Origin: Dichetophora obliterata
Lineage: Eukaryota > Arthropoda > Insecta > Diptera > Sciomyzidae
Assembly: GCA_963920525.1 (NCBI GenBank)
Contig: OY986437.1
Location: 61,107,330-61,171,329, forward strand
Direction of reading: 5' to 3'
Length of the DNA stretch: 64,000 bases
Shown: piece after piece, positions 35,044 through 46,530 of the stretch
Position numbering within the stretch: the stretch's first letter is position 1
Layout of the letters: each line of letters opens with the position of its first letter
Program-made: the position numbers and the translations under genes
Notes under the pieces: model-generated
The model's input: the letters and a program-made list of their open reading frames with translations, nothing else
Databases searched by the model: none
What the model was told of the DNA's origin: nothing

Positions 35044-36143
35044 TATTCATATTGCCGTGTTTTTGCATTTTGTGTGAGTAAAATGCCGAATCTCTACTCG
35101 CTAGAACGTTTGACTTTTGCACGAGTTGCCAGATTTTTGTATCGAACGTGATAATGTGATATGTTGCGCAATATATGTATGTATAGGAAGAGGAGAAGAC
35201 GGTTTTGTATATCCTTTGTTCATGCCCCGCTCTAAACCGCAGAAGACATTAGCATATAGGTAGCCTCCTTTTTAATGATCTCAGGGATCTTGAGGAGGTA
35301 GACGTTAAGCGTTTACTATCATGAGCGTCCACAGGGGGAAAGGGGGAAAGGGGGAAAGGGGGAAAGGGGGCAAGTGCCCCAGGCTGTGAACATTTTTTAT
35401 ATATCTTTATATTAAATCAAAAATTTTGAATTTATTGTACTCTACGGCTTTTTTGATTTCATAAGACGATATGTTCATTATGTATTTGCGATTGCGACAC
35501 CGCTCTCACATTTTTTTTCGCAAACGTGTTTGAAAAATACTGAGTTTTATCTGTATTTAAATATATTTATTTAATTAATGTATTTAATCATTAAAATACA
35601 TGTAAAGTTCAGTATTTTTTAGACGCATTTGCAAAAATAAAAATGAGAGTGGTGTCACACTCGCGACAAAAACGCGTAATATGAACACTAGACCGGTCGT
35701 TAAAAATAAATTTTGAAGTGCCGGGCAGATTCTGTTTCCTTTTGGTCTAAAACCATTAAATTTAAAATTTGGGGCTGATCGGATAATATTTAGTGGCCGC
35801 GCCCATCAACCAAAAATTTAAATACATGAAATATATGGAAAAAATTTATATTTACCCAATATTCTTCAAATTAAGTGCACAAAAGAGAATATTTTATATA
35901 TGTATATATCGTTTTGAAATATTTCTCTTGCTGTTGCAAAGCAAAACAAAAAAGTACCGTTGCGAATAGCTCAGTACACAAAATATATGTATTTTGAGTC
36001 TTCATTCTTTATTTTCATTCAGTCTTGATGCGTGTCAGATATTGTTTAAGGAAAAAGTGCAAATAATTATAAAAAAGAAACGGTAAAAGAATTAAAAGAA
36101 TTTAATATTGTGTAAATTTGTGTATCGTGTGAATTTCAAAGAA

Positions 36144-36207
36144 GTAAGTTAGTTTACATGTTTTTCGTGTGAAAATATAAAAAAAATATTAATACATAAT
36201 TTGTTAG
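36144..36207 (+). other. putative 64-nt intron in the 5' leader
   Basis: GTAAGT at 36144 and TTAG at 36204-36207, with TATTAATAC as a possible branch region (36187-36195). The 64-nt length is typical of fly introns. A TCAGTC initiator-like site lies upstream at about 36019. Splicing is inferred from sequence only. Confidence 0.4.
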
Positions 36208-36232
36208 CACGACACTAATTGGAAATTTCATA

Positions 36233-36541
36233 ATGGCGGATTTGCCAACAACATCTTCTTCAATTACTACTCTAAGATCAGTGGATTCCAATATTATTCT
36301 TATTGGCCGAATATTACACCAAATATTGGGAGCTAAATTACCCTCAAATCGTCAAGTTTTGCAAGTATTCTTTTATAATATGCGAATCGCAAAATTTTCA
36401 TCCAAAGAGAGTGCAAAGTTATCTGTAAATATGGCATCGGTGTTTTGGCAACAAGCTAGAATACCAATACGTGAAGAACACAAATGTTGTGAAAAACTAA
36501 TTAAAATTTATGATGAATGGAACCGTCTTTCAGTTTGTTGA
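36233..36541 (+). CDS. small protein of unknown function carried by element D
   Basis: Intact 102-residue frame with an ATG in a fair context (CATAATGGC) and a TGA stop; it is the only sizeable frame in the 1148-bp element. An N-terminal Ser/Thr-rich stretch (residues 5-15) is followed by a predominantly helical, basic region. The most distinctive part is residues 35-98: KLPSNRQVLQVFFYNM, then SVFWQQARIPIREEHKCCEK and KIYDEWNRL. I see no DDE motif, zinc finger signature, signal peptide or membrane segment, and I do not recognise the family. A possible 5' leader intron lies just upstream. It could be a DNA-binding partner, a repressor, or the remnant N-terminal domain of a larger transposase that moves the family in trans. 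The absence of stops suggests a young copy or selection. Confidence 0.7.
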   Translation: MADLPTTSSSITTLRSVDSNIILIGRILHQILGAKLPSNRQVLQVFFYNMRIAKFSSKESAKLSVNMASVFWQQARIPIREEHKCCEKLIKIYDEWNRLSVC

Positions 36542-37070
36542 AGCATATAGGACAAAATTTCCGACTCATAACAAGTCTACACTCAACTCAGAAATAAGTT
36601 TAATCTCTTAATTATTGCTGTTTTCTTCCCTTGCCTTTTACATATTATATTAATTAAGTAAATATAAATTATTTCCATATATTTCATGTATTTAAATTTT
36701 TGGTTGATGGGCGCGGCCACTAAATATTATCCGATCAGCCCCAAATTTTAAATTTAATGGTTTTAGACCAAAAGGAAATAAAATCTGCCCGGCACTTCAA
36801 AATCAGACACTTTTTTGGAAAATAACGACCGGTCTAATGAACACGGCCTAATAAGATGCGATACCATTTCATTTCGTTGTTTCAGACACTTTTCAATACG
36901 TTTTCTTAAATTAAAATTTTTTCTACGTATTTTATTCGTACTTTTCAGCAACGAATAGAGTTCGTAGAATGGAAATAGTTTGGTTCACTTTACGAATTTT
37001 TTATTCGTATACATTTGTAATATTAACGAATGATCCTTATACCAAGCTAGGAAAAAAAAACCATCTTGTT

Positions 37071-37145
37071 CAACTCGGGTTTAAACCGTGGTTATTTAGC
37101 TTATGGGCCACGTAGTCTTCCAGTAGGCTACGGACACCTTGCAAT
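37071..37145 (-). repeat. tRNA-derived segment inside element H copy 2
   Basis: Minus strand: box-A-like TAGCCTACTGG (37120-37130) and box-B-like GGTTTAAACCCG (37077-37088). A free-standing related sequence is at 49000-49075. The spacing fits a tRNA with a longer variable region; arms do not pair well enough for a functional tRNA. Confidence 0.55.
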
Positions 37146-38745
37146 CACATATTTCCTTATATTTCGTAATCGTTCGACAAACCAGTCGAACGATTTCAGT
37201 TGTTAATTTTTTAAACTTAACTAAAACTTCGTACATTCTACGAATAATGCGTACGGTGAACCAACGAAAGAGTTTTTTTATTAATATTATTTTGAATTCG
37301 AAAAAAGTACAAATGTAATGGAAGAAATTACGAAGTTATTCCTACGAGAAATTGACGAATTTTAAGGATAAGGCAACAAACAGCTAGGGGCATTGAATTC
37401 AATAACGGAAATAAACTTTAACGATAGGCAAATTTATGTTTTACAAGCAGAAAACAAAGCAAAATACAATTTATAAAAAAATTAATGTTTTCCAAAAAGT
37501 CGGCTTTTGTTTCTCTATCATCAAAATGATCCAATTTGGATTTTTTTATTTTCTTCAACTTAATAAAATGATTAACAATTTTGCAGCATTTAAATTTAAT
37601 TAAGTTGCATAGATCTAGGCGGGAGCAAAGCTTCTAATTCAAAAGCGAAAGAAAAAATTAAGAAATTTAATAGAGTATGCCAATTCTGGATCAAGGACTA
37701 ATTTTTAAAAAAATCTGTTAGCATATTCGGACTAAACAAAGAATTTACATTAGAATTTTTTATAGTCAAAAATTTTTTATGGCATAAATGATTTGAAACA
37801 TCCATTTTTTACATCTTTAAATTCACGTTATTTAGCGACGCCCACACAGTTTGAGAATTTTCTGCACTTTTTTCGCGTCACTTGCTTATATGAAACCAGG
37901 ATTCAGAAGCAAGCCTTGCAGGGAGGTTCTGGAATATGTTAAGAAAATGCGTAAAACCCAAAGCACATCCAAGCAACATCAATCAAACGTTTTGAATTAA
38001 AATAAAATCAATTTCTTAAATCATTCAGATAATAGGTATGTTTCCGTCCTCTATTGTAGTAACATGCAAGCTGCTAGAAGTGATTCATGTTGGAAAAAGA
38101 AATAAATTGTAGATTGGTATCAATGCGGTGCGAGATCCGGTGCAAAATATCTCCCTTAACAAGCGCAGAAACATTTCAAGAATAGCTACAACTCAAATTT
38201 TTCATTTTTGCGGCTGATATGGATTTTGACCTCCCAAATCCAAATCTGAAAAACTTAAGTCCATTCGAAACTGGTTTAGGAGTTAAAGGCTTCCAAAGTT
38301 AAAAAATGGCCTAAAAATTTAGTTTGTATATATCAGTTTTCCGACAAAAAAAAAATACTTTTACTTTAAAAAATGTGCGTTTTAATTTTTGTATGGCGTA
38401 AAATATTTTTAAAAATATTAATTTTACGAAACTTTTTTAAAATGTGCGTTTTTGAAATTTTTTTGTTTTCTCAGTGTATGACAAAAAAAAAATAAAAAAA
38501 AAATTTAAAAATATTTTGGGAATGGTACGAGAAAGATTTTTACACCATCTCTAAATAATATTAGATTTTCTTATGTGTACAAGTGTGTGTAAGCTGGTGT
38601 AGTGTGCGTATCAGGTTTACAAAACTAGTACCAAAAATTTTAGAAAATAAAATTATATAGGTTACATTTTGTTTGTGCTCATTCTAGATATCTTTATTCC
38701 CTTGCCTCTCGCCCCCTAGAACTAATAATAAATAATATTATTAGT

Positions 38746-39776
38746 ACATACGCAAAAAAAATATATTTGCCACAAACATAATAGCGAAGGATACTATTAT
38801 ATTTAAAAACTTGTTTTTAGCATAAAAGTTCCTTTTTACAAGAAATGCGTTTTTTTATGGTAGACACAAAATGTTTTCCGGAAGCACGTTCTGTTCACAT
38901 TTATGTTCACTGCAAATAAGCTACTTTGTTGCAATAACTATATTTTGCTTGCTGAAACATAAAATCTTTTTTGGTTAGGTAATTTTATTGAGACTTCAAT
39001 CAATTACAAAGTCTATATACAAGAATTAACATTAAAAGAAAAACACAGAAAAAGGAAATAAGTTTTCTATTGCCATAAATATGAGAATGTGCATATAGCA
39101 ACTACACAGTAAAAAATTTAAGGGGTAAATTTTTTTGTTTTATAACATTTGTTTGGTATAAACTTTTTTTATTCCAAATAATTTATAAGTTTTATATTAC
39201 TCAATATTATATAAATAATAAAACAAATATAATTTAAAAATTTCGTATGGATATCATGTATCTGGTTCGACAGAAAAAAATTCACCGAAATCGGTCGGAC
39301 GAGAAAAATGGTCTGGAAAAATTTATAAGATTTGATGGTATAACTTTTAAAACATTTTTGGTTTGGATTTATATGTATACAAAATAGTATAAAATTAATG
39401 CTCATATTTTGTATTGTGTAATCAGTTTATTAAAGATAAAACAATTGCTTGCTCATAGCATTATAAAAATTAACTTTGATGAATTATCAAAAAGATTAGG
39501 AGCTAATATATAAGAAAAAATAATAAAATATTTACATTTATACATATTTATAGACTTAATTAATACAAAACATTAAGAGTTAATTGGCCTCTTTAAATAC
39601 CCGGTCTAGTTTTAGTGAAAAATCCCAGCAAAAGCGATATGGCTGAAATAATATCTGTGTCCAAATTTTAATTTTCATGGTGAATTATGAAACTGGTGAA
39701 AGTTAGCTAGTATTTGATTTATGTTCTTTTTGAAAATCATAAACAAAGTTCACTTAATAATTTTCTACAAAACTAT
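38746..39776. other. no feature seen
   Basis: AT-rich spacer with no recognisable gene or repeat. Confidence 0.5.
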
Positions 39777-40014
39777 CAGCCCTATTCTGTAAAATTAACA
39801 ATTGTTAACCATTATTTTTATATTTCTATCTGTTTGTTGTTTTCAAAACAAAATTTGAAGCTCAAAAAACAAAATGTTTGAATGAAAATGTCAATAACTG
39901 AAAGCAGTTGACAATTTTTAACAAAATTTTGTTTTGAATTAAAAAAATTACAACAAACACATAGAAATATTCAAAGTACTGGTTAACAGTTGTTAATTTG
40001 CCAGAATAGGGCTG
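39777..40014. mobile_element. 238-bp MITE (CAGCCCTATTCTG ends)
   Basis: CAGCCCTATTCTG at the left is matched inverted at the right (CAGAATAGGGCTG), and the arms continue for about 60 bp (TTAACAATTGTTAACC and GGTTAACAGTTGTTAA). It sits directly at the 3' limit of the Jockey-like element and supplies the stop codon of that frame. No target-site duplication seen. Confidence 0.8.
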
Positions 40015-42089
40015 TAAGTTTTTCAACACATTTTTTCAAGTGTATTAGCAAATATTGGCATAGAGGTATAACTCGTGCCTGGCTGTAAACATAAATATTA
40101 GAAAACCTGCTAGTGAAGGACTCAAAGCTGCGGTCAATACACAATTTTAAAACTTTTCGTTCAAGATTTTCAAGAAGCTCTGACGTAGTAGGTGAAATTG
40201 TAAACCAAATCGGGAATCCATACATAATTATCGAACGAATACTATTTTTTTAAATGAGCAATTTATTATTATTTGGCACATATTTATTTTTCAAAATATT
40301 GAAAAAAATACCCAGTATCTTTTTACCCTTTTTTAAAACTATATTCGCATGTATATTAAATTTTAAACGATTATGAAAAGAAATTCCTAAATATTTATTC
40401 ACATTTTTAAATGGTATGTTCGTATTATTGAGAGACAATGTTAATAATTCACTTTTCGGAACAGTATCTCTGTGACATTTACCACAAGGATTTCTTATAC
40501 ATATAGCTTTCGATTTGGATGCGTTTATCCAAATACCCCAATCAGTATATAATATATATTAAGTTTTTTCAATTGAGCCTTAACAAGACTAGAGCCTTCA
40601 AGGGAGTGTTTCCATGAGCATATGCAAGTGAATCATCTGCATGAAGTATTCCTGTCGAACCATTGCACAAATGCGAAAAATCATAAACGAAAATACTATA
40701 TATTAGATAAGGAGCCAAAATAGCTCCTTGAGGAACACCGCTTCCAACAAGACCACATTCAGAGGAAAAATTGTTAGTATTAGCAAAAAACTTCCGAATT
40801 TTAAGAAAATTGTGCAGTATTTTAATAAAAAAGGTATTAAAAACCTATCTGCATGAGTTTTAACACAATTCCATTATAATAAGCCTCTCATGTCAAAAGC
40901 TTTTTCAACATCCAGAGATACCGCAACAGTGCATCGTCGTTCTCGCAGATTGAGAATTAATTCATTTTCAAATTTCATCCGAGCATGAACCGTGGAATGC
41001 CGTTTTTTAAAGCCAAATTGAAAATCAGAAATATACTGAGCATCAATTCCAATATCAATTTTTTCCCTAATAACAATAAGAGAAATTGGTCTAAAGCAGG
41101 GCTGGGCATTCTAACACAGTCACATTTAATTTTGTCTTGTTAGTATTGGTGCGCTCTCGAATAGCACATACTGAGCGAAATAGTTGTCACAATTATCTAA
41201 ATTTTTAAGTTTGTATGTTTATACCCCAACACATACTGTAATATGTGTTTATTTTTTATTTTTAGTCATCGGTATTGTTCACTATTTATTCTATGTCATT
41301 ATTGCCCCAACATTTTTTTCTAAGTAAATAAATTATTTTAGTTTGCTTGCAGTGTCAAATTGCACATTCTGCTTCCCAAGAAAGGTTCTCTGCAGAACAG
41401 AAATCGCATTCCGATTTAGAGTCAAACATTATTTTTTAGGTGTTTTGTTTTTGTTTTAATATTATTGAATCCTAATATATACGAAGCATTAAAATTATAA
41501 TAAAAACCTCATAGAATTAAATATCAGAAAATTAATGAATCCAAATAATCTAAAAAAAATAATCTTAAAAGTCAATATGTATGAATTATATTAAACCTTA
41601 ATATATACGAATAATATAAAATTCAAAGAAATAAAACATATTTGCATTAGAATTATGAATCTACAAATCAAAAAGTTGTTTTTTTAAGAGTGTACATAAA
41701 ATTTCTTACGTAGATCTTCACAGCAGGGATTAAAAATGAAAATTTTAAAATGTACCTAATTTCCCAAAAGATATGTTTATTAAAAAAAATTTTTCATTTA
41801 AGCATGTACCAATAATTATTCAAAAATTTTTATTAAAAACATAAATTCAATGTATCCATATAAAAAACAACAACAAAAAATTAGCGCTATGCGCTACTTA
41901 TGGTACATTCTTTATTTTTTTCATTGAAATATTTTAGTCTAAAAACAGAGCTAAAAAATTGCATACTAGAAAATTTTAGTGCATGCATTGCTTCAAAAAG
42001 AGTTAACCAATTAATGGTTCTTCATTTAGGTTATTGTTTGGAAGTGCATATTTGGCTAAATTTTTAACTTTAAAACTGTAACAGCTGCT

Positions 42090-42510
42090 TTAGTTGCAGC
42101 TAATTAAATGTTTCCTTTGAATTAAAGCTACACAAGATTTTAATAGTAATTTATTTCTGCGTTTTGATTTAATAGTATTTTGAGTCGAAAAATTCGCTCA
42201 ACATAAGCGGAAGATTGCGACAGCGAAAGCAAAACCTGAACAATTCGAAATATATTTCAGAACATTAACTCATTCATTTCATTTTTAATATGACTTACTT
42301 TAGCCCAAAATTCTGATATAGACAAATTTGCAAGTTTTATAATATCCGGATAATCCGCTAATGCTCCATACCAGAATAAATTATTTCTGCGTTTTTTAGC
42401 TCATCTTCTGGAAATCATTTCAAAAGTATTGATATAATACTGATTGTTTTTCCAGAAACCACTTCTGTAGTTGCAAAAGCCGGAAGCGCTTTTGTTATAT
42501 CATTTTGACA
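42090..42510 (-). pseudogene. hAT transposase C-terminal dimerisation domain, decayed
   Basis: On the minus strand: LPAFATTEVVSGKTISII near 42480, LSISEFWAKVSHIKNEMNEL near 42300, and VQVLLSLSQSSAYVERIFST followed by QNTIKSKRRNKLL (about 42245-42130). The LSLPxSSAxVERxFS block followed by a basic stretch marks the hAT dimerisation region. Stops near 42420 and 42260 and frame changes interrupt it. It lies near the 41097 end, as expected if the transposase read toward that end. The N-terminal zinc finger and catalytic part were not found. Confidence 0.7.
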
Positions 42511-43043
42511 AAAACACTTGTTGATAGAAATACATACTTTTATCGAAATTAGCTCTTTGATTTTCATTTTGCGGGTGATCCACCTACAATAAGTATATAT
42601 AATAAGTACCTTATATCTCAGGAATAAATTTGATACACTTATTTATCCATCGCTGAAATATTATAAGGCCGCCAAAGGAAACCCACGCAGAGGGAAAGAG
42701 TTCTTAATGCATATTTTTTTCATATTATTGTATGTACTATTCACAATAGTGTGGAATTGAAAACAGAATTAAATTTCCACAAAAAATTGTTTGGTTTTAA
42801 AACAAGTAGTTGTTAAATTAACTACTCGCTAAAGAACAACAAATATTTTTTTGGTTACTTGGTAAAAAATTCGTTAAACCAAAGGCGAAATGTACCAAAA
42901 ATGAAGCGATTGTACCTAATGTACATTTAATGTCAAAAACGTCGGAAAAAGGTACAATTGCAACTAATTTTTCATCCCCGCTTCACAGCTTCACCGTCAG
43001 CGAACGACTGAATTATATTCTCTTCTGTTGTGAGTTTTGTGTA

Positions 43044-44359
43044 CAGGGCTGCCCATATTCGACGGACCCATCTGGCAACGCCATAACTTTTGACAGAGAT
43101 GTCAGATCGCTTAATGACATACCGCGTTTGAAGCGTCAGTCCAAGCAGATTTTTACCATGGAACAATACACGCCACGCGAGCGCTCTGAAATAGTTGAAA
43201 TTTACATTCAACAGAAGAAGTCAATTGTGAAAACTCAACGTGCTTTTAAAAGATTAAAAAATGTGAGAAGTGCGCCTTCTAAGAACACCATTAAGCGTTT
43301 ATACGAAAAATTTTCGACTGGTGAGGCTCTTTCTAATCCGAAGAGGCCAAATAAAAGTCGACCAAGGCGATCGGCCGAGAATATCTCTGCCGTACGAGCC
43401 AGTGTTGAGAGGTCCCCAAGAACATCCCAAAAACGCCGTTCTCAGCAGTTGGGCATGGCTCGGTCCACTTTACAACGGATTATTCGCGTTGATTTGCATT
43501 TGTTCCCGTACAAAATTCAATTGACGCAAAGATTGTTGCCTGCGGACAAGCCTCGTCGATTGGAATGGGCCCAAAGAGTCTTCGAAATGGCCGAAGATGA
43601 CGAGGAATTTTGGAACAAAATTATCATGTCCGATGAAGCCCATTTCACATTGAATGGGACCGTAAATAAGCAAAATTGCCGTATTTACGCCACTGAAAAT
43701 ACTCAGGAGAATCAAGAAGTGCCTCTTCATGACGAAAAAGTCACAGTTTGGTGCGGCGTTAGTGCGAAAACGGTCATTGGGCCGTTTTCTTCCAAAATGA
43801 AAATGGCCATGCTGTTACCATCAACCAGGAGCGTTATCGCGACATGATGACCAATTTTGTGATGCCAATTATTCGTCGAAAGCGTATGAGGCAGTTCTGG
43901 TTTCAACAAGACGGCGCTCCACCGCACACAAGTCGCATAACAATCGATTTTCTGAAGAATTTGTTTCCGGGCCGTTGGATGTCGAAAAGTGGTGATTTGG
44001 ACTGGCCACCGCGTTCGCCCGATTTGACGCCGCCTGACTTCTTCTTGTGGGGATATTTGAAGTCAAAGGTTTACGTTAACAAGCCAAGGACCGTAGAAGA
44101 GCTCAAGGACAACATTCGTGAAGAAATAGCCGCTATTCCGGCCGAAATGTTGGCGAAAACGATGGAAAATGCTGCAAAAAGGGCACAATACGCCATCAAC
44201 GCCAGAGGCGGCCATTTGAGAGATATCATATTCAAAAATTGATGTAAACAAATCTACTTGGAACAAATTAAATGATTAAGATTGCCAATCGCCAAATTTT
44301 TATTTTTTTCTTTGATTTTTTTAAAAAAAACATGGGTCCGTCGAATATGGGCAACCCTG
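43044..44359 (+). mobile_element. DD41D (rosa-type) mariner-family transposon, nearly intact
   Basis: The ends CAGGGCTGCCCATATTCGAC and, inverted, CAGGGTTGCCCATATTCGAC differ by one base over 20, with TA outside both (43042-43043, 44360-44361); the inverted repeat continues through GGACCCAT. It carries one transposase gene with a single frameshift. Near-identical ends and an almost open gene show a recent insertion, into the hAT relic. Confidence 0.93.
43158..44242 (+). pseudogene. DD41D transposase with one frameshift
   Basis: ATG at 43158 (ACCATGG context). Residues run: helix-turn-helix region (TPRERSEIVEIYIQQKKSIV, then NTIKRLYEKF), a basic hinge with SRPRRSAENI, a second DNA-binding part (RSQQLGMARSTLQRIIR), IIMSDEAHFTLNG with the first catalytic Asp (around 43632), KVTVWCGVSAKTVIGPF, then FQQDGAPPHTS (second Asp, 43910-43912) and SPDLTPPDFFLWGYLKSKVY (third Asp, 44036-44038). 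I count 41 residues between the second and third Asp, the DD41D spacing of rosa elements. The frame slips by one base in the T run at 43785-43788; on both sides it is open, total about 361 codons. The enzyme would cut and paste the element at TA. Confidence 0.9.
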
Positions 44360-46530
44360 TACATGTGAAAAGTTTCGCTCAGAGAGCACTCAGTGAGATA
44401 ATGCAAATATTATTGCTGATTATGAATTGATTTTTCATAAACATGTTCAAAGTGGCTTCTAAGGATTTCAACCTTCTCAAAATCATTAGGAAATATATCA
44501 TTTTCAAAAGAAATCTTTGTACAAAATTTGCCATACTTTTTTTAAATTAAACCAAAATTTCTTTATATTGCTTTTTAAAAGATAAATTTGTGTATTCAAA
44601 AGTTTTTACTCTGGAGATGCCCTGTTGAAGCTAGAAATTAACATTACCCTCAATCTTCTTTGAAAGCTATTTTTTATTTTGAATAAATTATTGATAGAAT
44701 CTGGAAGAAATGTGGAATGCCTTCTTTATACTTCAATCTTTTCAGAGAAAGAGTCTGAAATTGTATTAACGGCTGTCGTTAAAAACTGTATATAGGAGTC
44801 AGTTGCAAAATTTTTCAAGTAAACACTACTTGGTGAAGATTTATCTTCGACTAAAGTGGTCAACTGAACGCGAAAATCATCTCAATTGGTGTTTTTGAAC
44901 GAAGTGTAAAAGCGCGGCTGATTTAAGGTAAAAGTAGTATCTTTGAAATCGAGTTTGAAAAGAAGTGTCTACTGTCTATAAGATTTGTCGAAACTACGAA
45001 GTGGTCAAGAAAAGAAACACTATTCGGAAAGGACGGAAATATGTCGCAAATTCAGACATAATCAAGAGAATTGTTTTGTGACCAACTGAAGAAAGTTTTC
45101 CCATTAAGGTTATTGAAATTATCATTCCATGAAATATGTTTTGAATTTAAGTCACCAATAATCAGTCCATCAAATTTAGAAGCACAGTTAGCTATGTCAC
45201 CTAATTCATCAAAAAAATTATCAGGCAAAAATTCGCAAGGAACGCATATAGAACCAACTAACAAATTGTTATTAACACCTTTAATAGAAACACAAATGTC
45301 GAAGAAAATATGTGGAAAACGCACGTTCGAAAATGTTACAATAGAATATTTGAATTTAGATCTCAAAGCAATGGCTAATCTCTGCGAGCAATAGTCTCGT
45401 ATGAAATTATAATTATTAAGCCGCACATACTTGAACCCAGATAAAAGTGTTTCCTGAAGAAAACAAATGTCTACGGGACTGAAATCTAATGTTTTTATGT
45501 AATTCAATTGCTCTACTGGCATCAACCAGAGATCTGATATAACTTAAAAAATTTTGAAATTTACTGGCCATATTTCTCTTAAACCTCTTTTAGCAGTGGG
45601 ATACACTCTCTTTTGACTTCATCTTTTGATAGATGATTCAAGTTTCGAAGAAAATTTTCCAATATATGCTCGAGCGGAGGCTGCTCTGGCTCAAACATAT
45701 TTTTCGCTACTCTTAAAAATTGTTCAACAATAGATGGTTTATTTACAATGCCGAATTGGTTCATATTCGAAGTGTAAAACTGACTAGCATAAGAAGCACC
45801 ATCTCTGACAAAAGACTGTCTGTTGACGGTATTTCGGACGTTTGAAAAAGCCTTTTTTTTCTCGGCTTTATTAATGACCATTTTTTTTTTCTTAATATAG
45901 TCTTTGAAAGAGAAACAACTTCTCCAATTTGCGGGGTAACCAAATTCACCACAGTTAATACAAAACGGTATCTCAAAAGTATTTTCATTTAAGCAACAAT
46001 TTCCTAGTTCGTGACTTTTGTCGCACTTTACACAACGATAAGATTTGTTACAGTTTTTAGCAATATGCCCCCATTGTTGGCACCTTTTGCACTGAACAAC
46101 CTGCTTCCTAGATTTTGGAGCCTCCCAAGAAATTATCTGATATAACTAACTCTTAATTTTTAATATATCATTAAATTTTTTACCCTTCAAAAGTGTGGCA
46201 ATAAAGACACCCGTATTAATCTTGTTTTTTAGACAAAGGAGTAGTGAATTTTTCCACTTTTCGCACCATATTGGGAGAAATTATGTACAACTCTGACTTG
46301 CCTAGAATGTTTTGGCGTAACAGAAAACGAATCAATTTTTTGTTCCCTTAAAACAGACATCATTTTGTCGTGAATGGAAGGATCTCTAAAATATAGCTTA
46401 CTTTTATGTTAGGATTGTTTAAGTTTAGTTGATCAACTAAAGATCTTATGTTAACTTTCTATAAAATAGTAGACGGACAGAATTTTGTATTTTCTTCATA
46501 TTATCAGCCATAACTCCCTTATCGGAACTT

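Larger units (their letters stand above)
35689..36836 (+). mobile_element. 1148-bp element with long inverted repeats and its own gene (family D)
   Basis: The ends TAGACCGGTCGTTA are inverted repeats, and the arms match over about 150 bp, including GTGCCGGGCAGATT, GGGGCTGATCGGATAATATT and GTGGCCGCGCCCATCAACCA. A perfect 8-bp duplication ATGAACAC lies at 35681-35688 and 36837-36844, and the uninterrupted target is seen in the MITE at 17834. TAG...CTA ends with an 8-bp duplication suggest hAT (or P), but the only gene inside does not look like a transposase. The right arm carries an extra 20-odd bases near 36805-36825. Confidence 0.85.
35476..36848. mobile_element. MITE family C, nested in H and itself interrupted
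   Basis: The left part GCGATTGCGACACCGCTCTC is matched inverted by GAGAGTGGTGTCACACTCGC, and the right end runs ACGCGTAATATGAACAC, then the element at 35689-36836, then ATGAACACGGCC. Joined at the repeated ATGAACAC this equals the family end seen at 17834. The left terminal 25 bases of the family are missing. Confidence 0.75.
35320..38745. mobile_element. hAT-type transposon family H, copy 2 (split by nested elements)
   Basis: Begins CATGAGCGTCCACAGGGGGA, then five GGGGGAAA units (35335-35373), and follows copy 1 (529-3824) through ATATGTTCATTATG (35466). It resumes after the nested elements at about 36850 (GCGATACCATTTCATT) and continues to about 38710. The right terminal repeat seen in copy 1 is missing here. 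It lacks the hAT inserted in copy 1 and gives the empty site for it. Confidence 0.75.
41097..44430 (-). mobile_element. hAT relic inserted in the Jockey RT
   Basis: The plus-strand left end CAGGGCTGGGCATTC is a classic hAT terminus, and the Jockey reading breaks exactly here. A hAT C-terminal domain lies inside on the minus strand. The right limit is uncertain (about 44430): the terminal repeat and 8-bp duplication (expected GTCTAAAG, 41089-41096) are not found, so the far end and some Jockey sequence were probably deleted. The DD41D transposon occupies 43044-44359. Confidence 0.7.
40015..45560 (-). pseudogene. Jockey-like ORF2 (endonuclease and reverse transcriptase), interrupted
   Basis: The endonuclease (45560-45052) shows FSPVDICFLQETLL (catalytic Glu) and FDGLIIGDLNSKHISWND, the APE-type GDxNxxH block. 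A linker with SDSFSEKIE and LPDSINNLFKIKNSFQRRL continues to about 44450. After the hAT insertion the RT resumes at 41096 with FRPISLIV, FQFGFKKRHSTVHA, VSLDVEKAFD (motif A Asp present), GVPQGAILAPYLIYSIF and LHADDSLAYAHG (HADD for the catalytic YADD, 40630-40645), then NKYLGISFHNRLKFNIH and MYGFPIWFTISPT in the thumb region. The endonuclease nicks the target and the RT copies the RNA there. Frameshifts are present, and the part between EN linker and FRPISL is lost. Confidence 0.82.
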
